DNA of 64,000 nucleotides from NCBI GenBank assembly GCA_022842935.1, contig JALHOP010000016.1, forward strand, positions 1 to 64,000. Reading direction: 5' to 3'. A model generated the notes under the pieces. It saw only the letters and a program-made list of their open reading frames with translations. It did not search any database and was not told the origin of the DNA. The stretch comes from Myxococcota bacterium (GTDB lineage Bacteria > Myxococcota > XYA12-FULL-58-9 > JALHOP01). The translations under genes and the position numbers were made by a program. This document shows, one piece after another, positions 27,415 through 36,525 of this stretch. Position 1 is the stretch's first letter. Each line of letters begins with the position of its first letter.

Positions 27415-28188
27415 ATGGTTGGGCTCGCGACAGGTGCTGGGGCGGTCGGCCGAGGGGTCGAGATCGGGCCGCTCCGAACGAGTCTACCCACCAACGGTGG
27501 CCCCGTGCTCGACCGCCTCATCAACGCACTCGCCGCGCGCGTCGCCCGGGGAGAGCCTTGTGCGATTGTATGGGACATCGACGGGACCATCGTCGACACG
27601 CGTAGGCGTATGCTCGCGGCGATCCACGCCTACGGCCGGACCGACATATCCCTCGAACAGCTTTGCGATACGGCGCCGCACACGGACGACGTCGTGCGCG
27701 ACTTCGGGCTCGATGCGCAACGTTTCATGAAGGTGTGGGAGCGCGTCTTTTGGGACGCCAGCACGTTTGGCACTGACCGCCCAATCCCTGAGGTCGTCGA
27801 CCGCATGCGCCGCGCGGCGAGCCTCGGTATTCGCAACATCGTGCTGACCGGCCGCAACGCCGAGCTGCGCGCCGCAAGCGCCAGCTACCTGCAGAGGAAC
27901 GGCATTCCGTTCACCACGTTGCTATGCAAAGAGCGCGGACAAGGCACGGTGGCGCACAAGGTCGAGCAGCTTGGTCGCCTCGCAGCCAACGGTTTGCACC
28001 TCGGCGCGTTCGTCACCGACGCGGGTCGTGAAATCGCTGGCATCCAGGCCGTACGCGGCGCGAGCGCCCTCCCCTGCGTCATCGTCGCCGGACGCGGGCG
28101 CCCTATCGCCGACGGCGCTGGCATCACCGCGCACGTGTTACCCGTGGCGCTTTGTCTCTCCGCCATCGCGGGCAAGAGGCGGGCTTAG
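27415..28188 (+). CDS. HAD-family hydrolase
   Basis: A 257-residue cytoplasmic phosphatase-like enzyme. Motif I is VWDIDGTIVDT (nucleophile Asp about residue 54), motif II is IVLTGRNAELR, a conserved Lys precedes LGRLAANG and motif III contains FVTDAGRE. The motif III Asp pair is incomplete (TDAGRE instead of GDxxxD). The first 30 residues are not part of the domain; a GTG at 27505 is an alternative start. The ATG is preferred because of the promoter-like element nine bases upstream. Substrate unknown. Confidence 0.75.
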   Translation: MVGLATGAGAVGRGVEIGPLRTSLPTNGGPVLDRLINALAARVARGEPCAIVWDIDGTIVDTRRRMLAAIHAYGRTDISLEQLCDTAPHTDDVVRDFGLDAQRFMKVWERVFWDASTFGTDRPIPEVVDRMRRAASLGIRNIVLTGRNAELRAASASYLQRNGIPFTTLLCKERGQGTVAHKVEQLGRLAANGLHLGAFVTDAGREIAGIQAVRGASALPCVIVAGRGRPIADGAGITAHVLPVALCLSAIAGKRRA

Positions 28189-28238
28189 CCCCAGCGGCTG
28201 GTAGGGGCGAGCATTGGGGTTACGCGTCGTGCTCGCGC

Positions 28239-29414
28239 TCACGGGTTCTTGACGGTCTTCAGCTCGGTCCAAGTGCCATCGAAGACCTGACCCGGACGAA
28301 AACCCGCGCTGTCCGTGAAAACATACTCACCATTCCCGCTGGACCAAACGTGGTCGTAGCCGCTGGTAAGCTTCATCTGCTCGCCGGTACTTGGGTCCTG
28401 GTAGCGCTGCACATCACGGATATAGTCGGTGAAGTTCTCGTGGTTGCGATCCTGGCTGCGCTGACGCGCCTCGTAGCCCTCGGTGATCGTGCGACTCACT
28501 TCGGCGTTGGCATCGGCGATGATCTTCGCGCGATCGGCGGCGCCCTTGGCATTGGTCCGCTGAATGTTCTGACTGACCTGATTGACGCGGGCCTGCCATT
28601 GCCAGTCCACGGCCACCGTCGACAGGATCATCTGAAACAACTTGTCCTTTTCGGCGAGCTCTCCCACTGGGGCTTTGAAGGCGAAGATGTACTGCGCGAC
28701 GGAAACGTAGCTCTTCCCCATCCCGAGGCCGAAGTCGTTCGTCGTGGTGTAGACTGCGGCGGTCAGCCACTCTTCGGCGCTGCCATGCCGCAAGCGGGCG
28801 CGCGCGTGCTCTGCGCGCAGGCTCATCGGGTAACCCACCTGCTGAGCAGCCTGCACCTGCATCTTCACCTGCTGTTGCAGCGCCTCGTCCACCCCTGGGA
28901 CCTTGTCGAGGCCAAGCACCGTCGAGCCCGGCCTCAGGTTCGGTACCGCGAGCTTGGTGAGGAATTCGCCGGCCGGCATCGGCGGCATGGCGGGCGCGCC
29001 ACCGTTCTGCGCCGCCATCTGCATCGTCTGCTGCATCATCGGGTCATCGGACCAACCCCAGCTGTAAACCGGAAAGAGCTCGAGACCGTAGCGGCCATCG
29101 GCCGAAGCAGCGCGAAACGTGACTTGGACGATTGAGACGGCGCCTGGCTGAGTCGCCCATTGCACCTGGTCCTGCATGGTCCAGTCGCTAGGGATGAGCA
29201 ACGACGCCGCGCGCATCGGCTTCTCGAAACCGTGGCGGTCGATCACTTCGACCCGCTTCAGGCGCACGTAGCTCCCCGGCGCGGGCGAAACATCCGGTTT
29301 AGCGGCAACCAGACGCCCATCGGCGCCGGGCGACGAACCGGCTCTGCTAGTCGCTGGCGCCTCGCTACAGGCGAGCAGAGTGACCGCGACCATCCACATC
29401 GGCGTCCGCATCAT
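28239..29414 (-). CDS. Unknown lipoprotein (391 residues)
   Basis: A lipoprotein signal (VAVTLLACSE, acylated Cys about 16) precedes a 370-residue periplasmic or outer-membrane domain. The later part (about 290-345) is a long charged helix with repeats of Ala/Lys/Gln. No family recognised. Its ATG overlaps the bioY stop (ATGA), so it is translationally coupled to bioY in a three-gene operon. Its role in biotin or nucleotide transport is unproven. Confidence 0.75.
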   Translation of the reverse strand: MMRTPMWMVAVTLLACSEAPATSRAGSSPGADGRLVAAKPDVSPAPGSYVRLKRVEVIDRHGFEKPMRAASLLIPSDWTMQDQVQWATQPGAVSIVQVTFRAASADGRYGLELFPVYSWGWSDDPMMQQTMQMAAQNGGAPAMPPMPAGEFLTKLAVPNLRPGSTVLGLDKVPGVDEALQQQVKMQVQAAQQVGYPMSLRAEHARARLRHGSAEEWLTAAVYTTTNDFGLGMGKSYVSVAQYIFAFKAPVGELAEKDKLFQMILSTVAVDWQWQARVNQVSQNIQRTNAKGAADRAKIIADANAEVSRTITEGYEARQRSQDRNHENFTDYIRDVQRYQDPSTGEQMKLTSGYDHVWSSGNGEYVFTDSAGFRPGQVFDGTWTELKTVKNP

Positions 29415-29953
29415 CGACGCACCAATCGGACCGTCACCGCCGCCAAAGCGGACTTCACCAGCGTCCCAAGGAAAAACGGCACCGCGCCCACAAAAAACGC
29501 GCCCGTGAGGCCCAAGCGCGGTGCAAGCCAGCCGACGCCCGACGTGATGATGACGACATGCGCGAGGATCATCAGCGCGAACGATCCCGCCAAACCGAGA
29601 CGTCGGGTCGCTGCGGCATGCAGGCTCCCAACCAGCAGCGCCGCACCTGGGAAGGCGAGGAGATAGCCACCCGTCGGTCCGGCGAGAACCAACGGACCAG
29701 CCGAGCCGGCAGCGAAGACTGGCAGGCCCACCAACCCTTCACCGAGATACACGATCGCCATCGCCGCAGCGTGTCGCGGCCCGAAAACCGCCGCGAGCAC
29801 CAGGAGCGCGTAGGTCTGCAGGGTGGTGGGCACGGTCATGAATGGCGTAGCAATGCGCGCGGACGCAGCGATCACCAAGCTTCCAGCGATGACATAGACG
29901 ACGGACAACCAACGGGCGGCTGGCGCCGCGACGACTCGACTCTCAAGGCTCAC
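29411..29953 (-). CDS. bioY: BioY-type biotin transporter (ECF S component)
   Basis: A 180-residue membrane protein with five to six helices and the BioY signature LAGPTGGYLLAFP (about 93-105). BioY binds biotin and works alone or with an energising ECF module (BioM/BioN), neither of which is seen here. The start is a GTG overlapping the TGA of the upstream translocase gene (GTGA), so I did not use the longer frame that runs upstream. Confidence 0.88.
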   Translation of the reverse strand: MSLESRVVAAPAARWLSVVYVIAGSLVIAASARIATPFMTVPTTLQTYALLVLAAVFGPRHAAAMAIVYLGEGLVGLPVFAAGSAGPLVLAGPTGGYLLAFPGAALLVGSLHAAATRRLGLAGSFALMILAHVVIITSGVGWLAPRLGLTGAFFVGAVPFFLGTLVKSALAAVTVRLVRR

Positions 29954-31281
29954 GCTTTGCGCTCCTCGTGCGTGCGCCCCAAATAGAAGACCACCGCCAG
30001 CCAGGCAACGGCCAAGACGATATTGGCCATCACGAAGGCCCGTGTGCCCAGAGCCAGCTTGGTGCCGATCCATACGACCCCTGCGGCAAAGACGTCCCCG
30101 AGCCGGACCATCACCGTGTCGGTGATCTGCTTGGCTTTGTATTTGGCTTCGCGCGGTACCACGAGCCAAAGAGCGTTCCGGGCAGTGTTTTGCAACGAGT
30201 AGTCGAGGCTATTCTCCGCAACCTTCACCACCAAGGTAAGCGCGAGAATCGGAGCCAGTGCGAGTCCGCTATACCCAACAACGGAAACCAGCGGCATGAC
30301 GAACAAGGCTCGTTTGATCCCCACGTATTTGATGACGCGAGACACAGCAAAGAGCTGCAACAGCGAGCCGAGCACATTGACCCAGAGAAAATAGGTCGAC
30401 TTGACGCTCTCGATGTAAGCACCGACCGCGAGGCCCGACGCCGACGCCTTCTGCTCCGCAGTGGCAAGCAACGTGCGGTCGAAGATGTACTCACCGTTGG
30501 TATTGACGCAGTTGATGATCAGGGCGAGCGCGCCGATGAACAACAGGTAGTTGTCCGCGAAGAGCAGCTTCCAGCCGTTGGCTCCAGAGAGCGGCAGGTC
30601 GTGGTGCTCCTCCTCATCCTCTTTGCCAAGCTCACGCTCGCGGCGGTGGATCACGAAGGTGACGACCAGCGCCGCGCCGAGTAGACCCGCCGCGAGGAGC
30701 ATCAAGACGAACGGTCCAAGCTCGACCATCAGTTTGGGCAAGAACGCGCCAAACACCGACCCGACCGAAGCGCCGATGCCGATGATGGGGAAGAGCCGCT
30801 TGCCTTGCGCCTCGGTGTAGATGTCGGCGGCGAAGGCCCAGAACTGGGTGAGGATGGTGAGGCTGTAGACACCGACCCAAAGATAGAAAGCGACACCTAG
30901 CGACACGCCGCCTTCGCCAAGCGCGAAAAACAGCACCAGGTTGCCCACGAAGAAGAGCGACACGATTGCGATCAACTTCATGCGCCCGACGTGGTGCGCG
31001 AGCCAGCTGTAGGCCCACGCGACGAAGACGAGCGTGACCGCCTGGCCCGCCGACGCGTAGGTCTTCACCTCGGCCTTGCCGCCCTCGAGGGTCAAGGGTT
31101 CTCGCGCGACCTTCAGCAAGTAATACGCGGTGAGCAGCAAGAAGACGTTGAGGGAAAGCAAGAGCACCGTCGTCGCCTCGCCAGCACGAACGTCGGCGAA
31201 GAGACGCAACACGAACTCTATGGGATGCTTGCGAAAACTAGCGGGGTCCGGATCGCGGCGCTTGGATGATTTCTCCGTCAC
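29950..31281 (-). CDS. Nucleotide (ATP/ADP-type) translocase of the NTT/TLC family
   Basis: A 443-residue protein with 12 membrane helices. Typical TLC-family segments are VFLLLTAYYLLKVAREPLTL near the N-terminus, LTQFWAFAADIYTEAQGKRLFP in the middle, and SLDYSLQNTARNALWLVVPR, where SLQN/ARN is highly characteristic. Members exchange ATP for ADP in obligate intracellular bacteria and plastids. Homologues in free-living deltaproteobacteria have unclear substrates, so the substrate here is inferred. It is the first gene of the operon with bioY and the lipoprotein. Confidence 0.85.
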   Translation of the reverse strand: MTEKSSKRRDPDPASFRKHPIEFVLRLFADVRAGEATTVLLLSLNVFLLLTAYYLLKVAREPLTLEGGKAEVKTYASAGQAVTLVFVAWAYSWLAHHVGRMKLIAIVSLFFVGNLVLFFALGEGGVSLGVAFYLWVGVYSLTILTQFWAFAADIYTEAQGKRLFPIIGIGASVGSVFGAFLPKLMVELGPFVLMLLAAGLLGAALVVTFVIHRRERELGKEDEEEHHDLPLSGANGWKLLFADNYLLFIGALALIINCVNTNGEYIFDRTLLATAEQKASASGLAVGAYIESVKSTYFLWVNVLGSLLQLFAVSRVIKYVGIKRALFVMPLVSVVGYSGLALAPILALTLVVKVAENSLDYSLQNTARNALWLVVPREAKYKAKQITDTVMVRLGDVFAAGVVWIGTKLALGTRAFVMANIVLAVAWLAVVFYLGRTHEERKA

Positions 31282-31318
31282 TCAGTCACGCGTCCTATTG
31301 CGGTGTGCCGCTCCGCGC

Positions 31319-33718
31319 TTACGGACAACTCTCGACGCCAGCAATCCAGTCGTAGACGAGGTCGGTGGCGAGCTCGTCCTCGACGCTGCGCGCGAGCGGG
31401 GGCATCCGAATGGCCGCATCGACGCTTTTCATGCGGGCCCAGATCACCGAGCGGTCGGGCGCGCCAGGCGCGAAGATCCGAGGGTCGTTCTCGATGTCGA
31501 CGTCGCTGATTGTCGGCACCACATCGCAAATACCCATTGCGTCGAGTGGCACGTCATAGCGGAAGTCGGGCTCGGTAAAGGTCGTGCCCCCTTCGCGATG
31601 GCAGCTTGCGCAGTTCGCATGCAAATAGGAACGCGCGCGTTCTTCGACCGATGCACTGCTATCGCGGATTCCGTGCAACTGCGGATAGGGAAGCGTTGTA
31701 TAGGCGTTCATCGCGAGCAGCCCGATGTGTTCGAGAGTGGCCATCTGGTTCGCGCGCTGCCCGGTGGCATCGTAGGTCAAGGCGTGATTGAGCTGCGCCA
31801 CCTCGGGTCCGAGCGTGTCACCAGCTGCCTTGGTGTGGCAGCGCGAGCACTGCGCGCGGGCCGGATAGAGCCAGGTCTGTGAACCGAAAGTCTCCAACGC
31901 GCCGCTCTCTCCCACTAGGAGGGCATCGCTCTCGTCGGCGTTCCAAGCATACGTGTAGCCGGCCCAGCTGTCCTCTTCGGTCTCGTGGACGAGGAAACGC
32001 GTCTCGACGCGTTTACCATCCAGGCTGAATTCCTTCACCAGCACGCTACCGGGGGGAAAGGAGAAATCTCCATCCGCGTTGACCGTGACGACCTCGGCGT
32101 CGGGAACGACCATCCAGCGGCGCTTGCTCGCACCGTCCGACCACAGCTCGGCGACCGGAGCGAAGGGGATGAGGTCGCTTGCGGGGCGCGTCGGGTCCAA
32201 GGGATCGAAACAACCCGTTTCCGAGAGTCGCTGGGGCGGACCACCCGTTCCCGGCTGTGGCGGCGGTGGTTGCAACGCCAGCACCTTGCCAGCAGGGAAG
32301 GCAGCGGTCGGATAAAGGATGACCGCGAAGAGCTCGCCCTCCTGATCGACCGCGAAAGCGGACACAGGGACTTCGCTCGCAAGCAACTCCTTGGTGGGCA
32401 TTGGACTCGAGGCGAGCGCGTCGACGTCTCGAATTGCCCAGATGCGCGCCCCCGACGAGTCACCGAAGATGTACGAGCCTGTCAGCGAGGGAACACCATC
32501 GCCTCGATAAACCAGGCCCCCAGTGACTGCCCGGCCCTCTTGCTCGAGGTCGCCGTGCGCATATTCGAGCAGCGGTGGAATGGTGTCGGTGACCGCCGCG
32601 CACTCGGCCGGTGTCCATTCGTTCTCGAGGCAGCAGTGTGTGCCTTCGAAGTAGCCCCAGCCGTAGTTGCCGCCCTTGACGATCCCGCGATTGACCTCTT
32701 CCCAGTACATGTTGCCAACGTCGCCGAGCCAGATCGCGCCAGTCTGACCATCGAAGTGCCACTGCCAAGGATTGCGGAACCCGTAGGCATAGACCGACGG
32801 GTGGCCGCCGCCCGCGGCGAATGGGTTGTCCGCGGGATAGGTCGCCGCAACACGTTGGCGGCCTGCGATGTAGCCGTCATTCGGCAGCGATAGGTCGGTG
32901 TCGGAGACGTCGATGCGCAAGAGCTTCCCACGGAGGTCATACGTGTCCTGTGCCTGTTCGCCGCCGATGCGAACCATGGGACCACCATCGCCGAGCGCGA
33001 TGTAGAGATAGCCGTCGGGACCAAACCGCGCGACGTCCGCGGAGTGGAGCCCGGGCGCGTCGTGGATGGCGTCGAGCGGCATGTCGAGCGCCACGATCAG
33101 CTCTTCCGTTTCGCGCGGGAACGTATTGCCGCCGTCGGGGGTCGAGAAGCGCGAGTAGCGTACCTGGGTCTGCCATCCCGCGTCCGGGTTCTGGTAGCAG
33201 TAGCCCACGTAGACGACGTGTGAGGTCGCGAAGTCTGGCGGGAAAGCGAGTGACCCCATGCTGCAATCGACCAGCGGGAAGCTGATGTCGGAGATATCGA
33301 GGGCCACGTGCAGGTCGGAGGACTGCGCATTGGGGTCGTTGGGAAACCAGACGATGCGCCCCGCACGTTCGGTCACGTACCATCGCGTGTTGTCCCCAGG
33401 ACGCTGAAACAGTCCTGTCGGTGTATCGAGCTCGATGTTCGGGAACCTGTCGACAAAGACGAAGCCATCCGTCACAGGCGGGGGCGAGAAGGCCCGGCAG
33501 TTGGCTTGAGGCGGCCGCGACGCGAGACCAAACGCAGGCGGGGGGTCGTCGTCGGGCGAGCCGTCGGCGAACGTGCCGTCACCGTCGCCTTGCCCGAGCA
33601 CGTCGTCTCCCCCGAGCCCATCCGCATCCCCATCGTTCGGGTCCTGCCACCCGCCCTGCCCACCGCACGCGGCCAAACAAGCGACCGCGAGACAAACGAC
33701 GACGGCGCGCGGCGCCAT
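31319..33718 (-). CDS. Sugar-dehydrogenase-like lipoprotein with dihaem C-terminus
   Basis: A 799-residue lipoprotein (VACLAACGG, Cys about 18). After an acidic Gly/Asp linker, residues about 60-460 form a six-bladed PQQ-dependent glucose/sorbosone dehydrogenase-like propeller (DIPxG-like LDTPTGLFQ, then YLYIALGDGGPM). The C-terminal 270 residues carry two haem motifs, CSRCH (about 624) and CASCH (about 703), in the layout of the SO2930-type dihaem proteins. This suggests oxidation of an extracellular sugar coupled to cytochrome c. Start at 33718 chosen by the lipobox. Divergent from the MYXO-CTERM gene. Confidence 0.85.
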   Translation of the reverse strand: MAPRAVVVCLAVACLAACGGQGGWQDPNDGDADGLGGDDVLGQGDGDGTFADGSPDDDPPPAFGLASRPPQANCRAFSPPPVTDGFVFVDRFPNIELDTPTGLFQRPGDNTRWYVTERAGRIVWFPNDPNAQSSDLHVALDISDISFPLVDCSMGSLAFPPDFATSHVVYVGYCYQNPDAGWQTQVRYSRFSTPDGGNTFPRETEELIVALDMPLDAIHDAPGLHSADVARFGPDGYLYIALGDGGPMVRIGGEQAQDTYDLRGKLLRIDVSDTDLSLPNDGYIAGRQRVAATYPADNPFAAGGGHPSVYAYGFRNPWQWHFDGQTGAIWLGDVGNMYWEEVNRGIVKGGNYGWGYFEGTHCCLENEWTPAECAAVTDTIPPLLEYAHGDLEQEGRAVTGGLVYRGDGVPSLTGSYIFGDSSGARIWAIRDVDALASSPMPTKELLASEVPVSAFAVDQEGELFAVILYPTAAFPAGKVLALQPPPPQPGTGGPPQRLSETGCFDPLDPTRPASDLIPFAPVAELWSDGASKRRWMVVPDAEVVTVNADGDFSFPPGSVLVKEFSLDGKRVETRFLVHETEEDSWAGYTYAWNADESDALLVGESGALETFGSQTWLYPARAQCSRCHTKAAGDTLGPEVAQLNHALTYDATGQRANQMATLEHIGLLAMNAYTTLPYPQLHGIRDSSASVEERARSYLHANCASCHREGGTTFTEPDFRYDVPLDAMGICDVVPTISDVDIENDPRIFAPGAPDRSVIWARMKSVDAAIRMPPLARSVEDELATDLVYDWIAGVESCP

Positions 33719-33905
33719 GGAGGAAGAAAGCAACGTCGAACTCCCCGATGAACCAGTGGTGAATATAGTCAGCACGGCGCGCTCTAGCATTTTCGAGCGC
33801 GTACTTTCAGAGCCGCGTTGAAGTTGCGGTGACCTCTCGTTTTGCACGCACCGCGTCATGGCATTGCGCAACCTCGGCGACTGCGTGCCGATAACAACGG
33901 TGACC

Positions 33906-36014
33906 ATGATGAGCCGTACGTGTGCCGCCGTGACGCTTGTAGCGGCGGTCGTCCTCCACGCAAGCGCCGTGAACGCCGTCTGCGACCCCGCATTGGTGTC
34001 GCAGGCAGTCGTCGCGCGCATTCAAAAGGAGAGCATCGAGCAGGTCTTGAGGCCTCTTGGCGCTCTGGTGCCGCAGCAAGCGGGCCTCGACCAGTTCGAC
34101 GTGGTGCTGGGCGAATGCGGGCTCTGGTTCGACGACACCATCATCCATTTCCAGCGCGGAACCGTGCGGCTCGCCAACACGTCGTTTGCAGTGACCCTCG
34201 CGGAAGGCGGCTTAGACGTCGACATCCGCGGCGACATCGACGCCACCGGCCACATGGACCTCGAGGTTTGCGCGCTGCCCGACGACAGCTGTGATGCGCA
34301 CGTCGTCGCGCCTGGGGTCGCCGCCCGCGCGCGCGTCAACATCGCTGTCGACCAGTGCGTACCAACGCTCGTCGTCGACGCTTTCACGTTCGAGGTCGAC
34401 CACGCAGCCGTGAGCATCGAGCTGAGCGGCTGCTCAGCTTACGCGACTGCCTTCGATGTCAGCGAGGAGTGGCTACGTGATGACCTTGTCGCCCTCGCTG
34501 CGGCCGAGATCGAGGCGTTCATACCCGGTTTGGTCGAGGCGCAGGTTGCCGCCCTCACCTCTGACCTCATCAAGCCGACCACCATCGAGGGGATCGCCGT
34601 CACCGCCCAGCCCGAGTCCTTGGCAATCGATGCAAACGGCATCACCATGAGCTTTGGCGTCAAGACGGATGCGCTCGTCATAGCGGACTGCGCCTATGGA
34701 CTTGATTCGCGCCTGGCGCCAGCGCGTGCGGCGGCGCCCATCCTCATGCCGCAAGCGACGAGTGTCGCCATCTCGAGTCGCCTCGCGCAGAACGTCGTCG
34801 AGAGCGCGTGGCGGGCCGGTTGGCTTTGCCTCGAGGTCGCGAGCGCGGCACCAGTGATCGACGACCTGCTGGCGACCATCGTCGAGGGTACGAGCACCCG
34901 CGTCACGTTGAACGCTCTCGCGCCCCCCAGGGTCACCTTCGTGGCCAGTGAGACCGGCAGCGCCACAGTCGAGCTCTCCAACCTCTCCGGTCACATCGCC
35001 GTCACTGTTCCAAACGACCGCGACTACACAGCGGACTTCCTCGGCAGCCTGTCCATCTCCGCCGACACGCGCTTGCGACCGGCAACGCGCGACCTGGTGC
35101 TCGCGACCACTCAGGCGACGGTTACGCCCACGCAGATCAGCCTGGGCACATCGAGTCTTGGCTTCACACGCGAGGGCGTCGACCGCTTCGTTCGCAATGG
35201 TGTCATGCCGTTCGTCACCAAACAGATTGGCGAACTGCCCATCATCAGCGGCTTGTTCGACGCGGCTTACGTCGCCGTCACCATCGGCACGATCCGTACG
35301 ACAAATGATGCAGTTGTCGCCGAAATCGCGCTCGTCGACATCGACGCAAGTGACGCGGTGCCGCCGACAACCAACGTTGACGAGACACCGATTTGTCCAT
35401 GTCCTCCGAACGTCGCGATCCGAGTCGCATCGACAGACAACAGCACCATCGCCGAGTTGCTGCGGCACCAGGTCACCGTGGACGGCAGTCCCGCCGACAG
35501 CGAGCTGCGCGCAGGCGGGGTGGTACGGATCGACGGCCTAGACGACGGAGCGCACGTCATACACCTCGCGGCGGTCGACCTCATGGGGAACCTCGACCCC
35601 AAAGGTATCGACGTCCAACTTGATGTCGACGCACAGCCGCCCGCGGTCCGCTTCAGCGGCCCTCCTCGTGGCATCGTGCCGACCCACGGCCTGCGTCTGC
35701 GTATAGAGGCGAGTGACGACACCGCGTTGGCGGACCGCATCGCGTATCACGTCGGCATCGTCAGCGCGCTTGCCGAGCCCGACACCGTGATTCGCTCCGG
35801 GTCCATTCAGCATGGCGAGGTCCTCGCCCTCGACGACCTACCCGACGGCACCACCATTCGTGTCCGCGCCACCGCGACCGACAGTGCCGGCAACAGCGCG
35901 GAGGCGAGCGTTAGTATGGCAGTGCTCGACCAGCCAACGATGGGGTGCAGTGCGGTTCCGGGATCATGGCTGGGGATTTTTGCCGTGGTCCTGTTGCGAC
36001 GACGACGCGTCTGA
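33906..36014 (+). CDS. Secreted protein with MYXO-CTERM-like sorting tail
   Basis: A 702-residue protein with a signal peptide (MMSRTCAAVTLVAAVVLHAS). The body is mostly beta and helix segments without a recognised domain. An Ig-like region (about 500-680) with PPAVRFSGPPRG and TATDSAGNSAEASVSM precedes the end. The C-terminus has GCSAVPGSW, a short hydrophobic stretch and LLRRRRV. This is the Gly-Cys / hydrophobic / Arg-cluster layout of MYXO-CTERM signals, which are processed by a dedicated protease at the Cys and lipid-anchored at the surface of myxobacteria. The tail is a strong lineage clue. Confidence 0.8.
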   Translation: MMSRTCAAVTLVAAVVLHASAVNAVCDPALVSQAVVARIQKESIEQVLRPLGALVPQQAGLDQFDVVLGECGLWFDDTIIHFQRGTVRLANTSFAVTLAEGGLDVDIRGDIDATGHMDLEVCALPDDSCDAHVVAPGVAARARVNIAVDQCVPTLVVDAFTFEVDHAAVSIELSGCSAYATAFDVSEEWLRDDLVALAAAEIEAFIPGLVEAQVAALTSDLIKPTTIEGIAVTAQPESLAIDANGITMSFGVKTDALVIADCAYGLDSRLAPARAAAPILMPQATSVAISSRLAQNVVESAWRAGWLCLEVASAAPVIDDLLATIVEGTSTRVTLNALAPPRVTFVASETGSATVELSNLSGHIAVTVPNDRDYTADFLGSLSISADTRLRPATRDLVLATTQATVTPTQISLGTSSLGFTREGVDRFVRNGVMPFVTKQIGELPIISGLFDAAYVAVTIGTIRTTNDAVVAEIALVDIDASDAVPPTTNVDETPICPCPPNVAIRVASTDNSTIAELLRHQVTVDGSPADSELRAGGVVRIDGLDDGAHVIHLAAVDLMGNLDPKGIDVQLDVDAQPPAVRFSGPPRGIVPTHGLRLRIEASDDTALADRIAYHVGIVSALAEPDTVIRSGSIQHGEVLALDDLPDGTTIRVRATATDSAGNSAEASVSMAVLDQPTMGCSAVPGSWLGIFAVVLLRRRRV

Positions 36015-36115
36015 TTGTTCAAGGCGCTCGCCATTCCGCGCAACATGAGGCCGCGCGGGCTCTTGCTTGGCTAACCAGCACACTTCGCGCCGCCTCGGTA
36101 CGACCGAGCGTTGGC

Positions 36116-36523
36116 TCAGCGCCGTCCCGCGTGCGGGGGCAGCGGTTGCTGGTTCTCGAGCTTGTCAGCGAAACCCTCGAGCCTCTGCGCCGCCTGTTCG
36201 GCGTTGCCAGCCTCGCTGTCGAGGGTGCCGAGACGCTTGCCGCAATCGACCGCGACGCGCACCCCCTCGAGCGCTGCGTCGGCAGCGCTTGCGTCGCCCC
36301 GTACCAACTCTCGGATCTTCAAGAATGCGGCCTTGAGGCCTGGCACAGTGTCGGGCCTCTTCACGCGCCGCACCGCCCGCTCGACCCGCTGCTCATGGTC
36401 TTGCTCGACACCCGATGCCTTGACGCGCGCGCGCGTCGCGACTCCCCGGTGCGCGGCGCTCTGCTCGCGCGCCACCGCGGCGGCGGCCTCGCCGGGAGTG
36501 CGCTTCTTGACCGAGCTAGCCAT
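36116..36523 (-). CDS. Unknown small protein, third gene of operon
   Basis: A 135-residue, charged helical protein (KKRTPGEAAAAVAREQ) with no signal peptide. It starts two bases after the upstream stop at 36526, so it is almost certainly co-transcribed with the two genes upstream. No family recognised. The last 30 residues become proline- and arginine-rich. Confidence 0.6.
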   Translation of the reverse strand: MASSVKKRTPGEAAAAVAREQSAAHRGVATRARVKASGVEQDHEQRVERAVRRVKRPDTVPGLKAAFLKIRELVRGDASAADAALEGVRVAVDCGKRLGTLDSEAGNAEQAAQRLEGFADKLENQQPLPPHAGRR

Positions 36524-36525
36524 CG

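Noticed and set aside
33719..34021. Longer N-terminus for the sugar-dehydrogenase-like gene
   Set aside because: It would place the lipobox deep inside the protein and overlap the divergent gene.
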